Assembly (NCBI GenBank): GCA_036562565.1
Contig: DATCJY010000022.1
Coordinates: forward strand, 1-15,198
Origin: DATCJY01 sp036562565
GTDB taxonomy: Bacteria > Bacteroidota > Bacteroidia > Flavobacteriales_D > Sanyastnellaceae
Reading direction: 5' to 3'
Length of the DNA stretch: 15,198 nt
Below the pieces are notes generated by a model. The model saw only the letters and a program-made list of their open reading frames with translations, was not told the origin of the DNA and ran no database searches. This document shows positions 14,449-15,198 of this stretch, piece by piece. How positions within the stretch are numbered: position 1 is the stretch's first letter; each line of letters starts with the position of its first letter. Made by a program: the position numbers and the translations under genes.

Positions 14449-15198
14449 ATGAACAACGGAACAGTTAATTCATCCACTCATAACGGCATTACAACCATTA
14501 CGTTCTTTCACCCGCAAAGCAATTCGCTTCCCGGTGCATTGCTTACGGAATTGGGGGACACCATCACCAAAGCAGGACAAGATGAGGCTACGAAGGTGAT
14601 TATTCTTCGCAGTGAAGGAGAAAAAGCATTCTGTGCGGGTGCAAGCTTTGACGAATTGATTGCCATCAACGATTTCGAAACAGGGAAAAAGTTCTTCAGC
14701 GGTTTTGCCTATGTCATCAATGCGATGCGTACTTGCGGCAAATTGGTGATTGGCCGTGTACAAAACAAAGCAGTGGGGGGTGGTGTCGGCCTTGCTTCTG
14801 CTGTGGACTATTGCTTTGCAACTACCAAAGCTTCCATAAAGTTGAGTGAGCTTGCGGTAGGTATCGGTCCTTTTGTTGTAGGTCCTGCAGTAGAAAGAAA
14901 GATTGGTGTTTCCGCCATGTCTCAACTTGCAATCAACGCTACGGAATGGCAAAGTGCACTTTGGGCAAAAGAGAAAGGCTTGTATGCAGAAGTATTCGAA
15001 ACCGAAGAGGAAATGGACAAAGCTATTCAGACATTGGCTGAAAAGCTTGCTGCATCCAATCCTGAAGCAATGAGTGAGCTGAAGAAAATCTTCTGGCAAG
15101 GCACTGAAAACTGGGATACACTCTTGACCGAACGTGCCGGAATCAGTGGCAGACTCGTACTCTCAGACTTTACAAGAAATGCCATTAATAAGTTTAAA
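14449..15198 (+). CDS. Enoyl-CoA hydratase/isomerase family protein, 3' end cut by the window
   Basis: A frame from ATG 14449 stays open to the last base (250 codons, no stop yet). Crotonase-family proteins are usually about 255-260 residues, so only a few are missing. The crotonase fold is clear: the first oxyanion-hole segment KAFCAGASFDEL (59-70), the second in AVGGGVGLASAVDYCFAT (108-125) and the KLSELAVGIGPFVVGPAVE segment (131-149). In classical hydratase two Glu act as acid and base. Here the first position is Gly (G114 in GGGVGL) while the second is kept (E134 in LSELAVG). The pattern GGGVGL plus LSE resembles, from memory, methylglutaconyl-CoA hydratase of leucine breakdown (LiuC type), but the substrate is uncertain. 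The gene is separated from gltA by a terminator; only a weak -7-like TATTTTCC (14414-14421) is visible upstream. Confidence 0.9.
   Translation, partial: MNNGTVNSSTHNGITTITFFHPQSNSLPGALLTELGDTITKAGQDEATKVIILRSEGEKAFCAGASFDELIAINDFETGKKFFSGFAYVINAMRTCGKLVIGRVQNKAVGGGVGLASAVDYCFATTKASIKLSELAVGIGPFVVGPAVERKIGVSAMSQLAINATEWQSALWAKEKGLYAEVFETEEEMDKAIQTLAEKLAASNPEAMSELKKIFWQGTENWDTLLTERAGISGRLVLSDFTRNAINKFK

Noticed and set aside
14470..15099. Minus-strand open frame of 209 codons
   Set aside because: It lies opposite the crotonase-family gene, whose plus-strand frame carries all family motifs and stays open to the window end.
1..15198. Mobile element, phage, CRISPR array, toxin-antitoxin or defence system
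   Set aside because: No transposase, integrase, direct repeat array, terminal inverted repeats or defence-type gene is visible; all coding space is taken by core or transport genes.

Overview
The window reads as an ordinary chromosomal stretch of a Bacteroidota bacterium. The evidence is the gene content (a Bacteroidota-type omega subunit, a DUF4835/PorD-like protein, a BamD lipoprotein), the conserved order bamD-rpoZ-coaBC-DUF4835-recN, the lack of Shine-Dalgarno sequences, and intergenic matches to the Bacteroidota sigma-factor promoter (-33 TTG/TTTG, about 19-22 bases, then -7 TAnnTTTG or TAnnTTCG). I saw no tRNA, rRNA, CRISPR array, insertion sequence, phage gene or broken gene. The window cuts both end genes. 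The genus cannot be named from this sequence.

Layout. (1) 1-767, minus strand: the N-terminal 255 residues of a PLP-dependent alpha-oxoamine synthase (serine palmitoyltransferase-like), transcribed divergently from bamD. (2) 972-4337: bamD and rpoZ overlap by ATGA and end at a strong intrinsic terminator; coaBC and a DUF4835/PorD-like gene also overlap by ATGA. (3) 4479-6131: recN behind a good promoter match that carries a palindrome between its -33 and -7 elements. (4) 6258-6953: an exported protein of unknown function that looks like a small outer-membrane beta-barrel. (5) 7082-12126: three tandem but diverged proton-coupled peptide transporter (POT) genes, separated by two strong terminators. 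(6) 12199-12795: an exported thioredoxin-fold protein, then a terminator. (7) 13017-14306: citrate synthase gltA with a good promoter and a terminator. (8) 14449-15198: an enoyl-CoA hydratase/isomerase family gene that runs off the window end just short of its stop codon.

How the genes fit together. The left half is housekeeping: envelope assembly (BamD, PorD-like), transcription (omega), CoA synthesis (CoaBC), DNA repair (RecN) and possibly sphingolipid or sulfonolipid synthesis. The right half is peptide uptake and carbon metabolism (POT carriers, citrate synthase, acyl-CoA hydratase). Non-coding stretches are short, none above 300 bases, and mostly hold recognisable promoters and terminators.

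No new multi-gene system is visible. The points most worth checking are: a CoaC domain lacking both the usual motif Asn and the usual Cys; a POT carrier with Lys in place of the TM7 Glu and a large extra loop; palindromes inside the recN and first POT promoters; and promoter-like ACTTTG elements abutting several gene-end hairpins.
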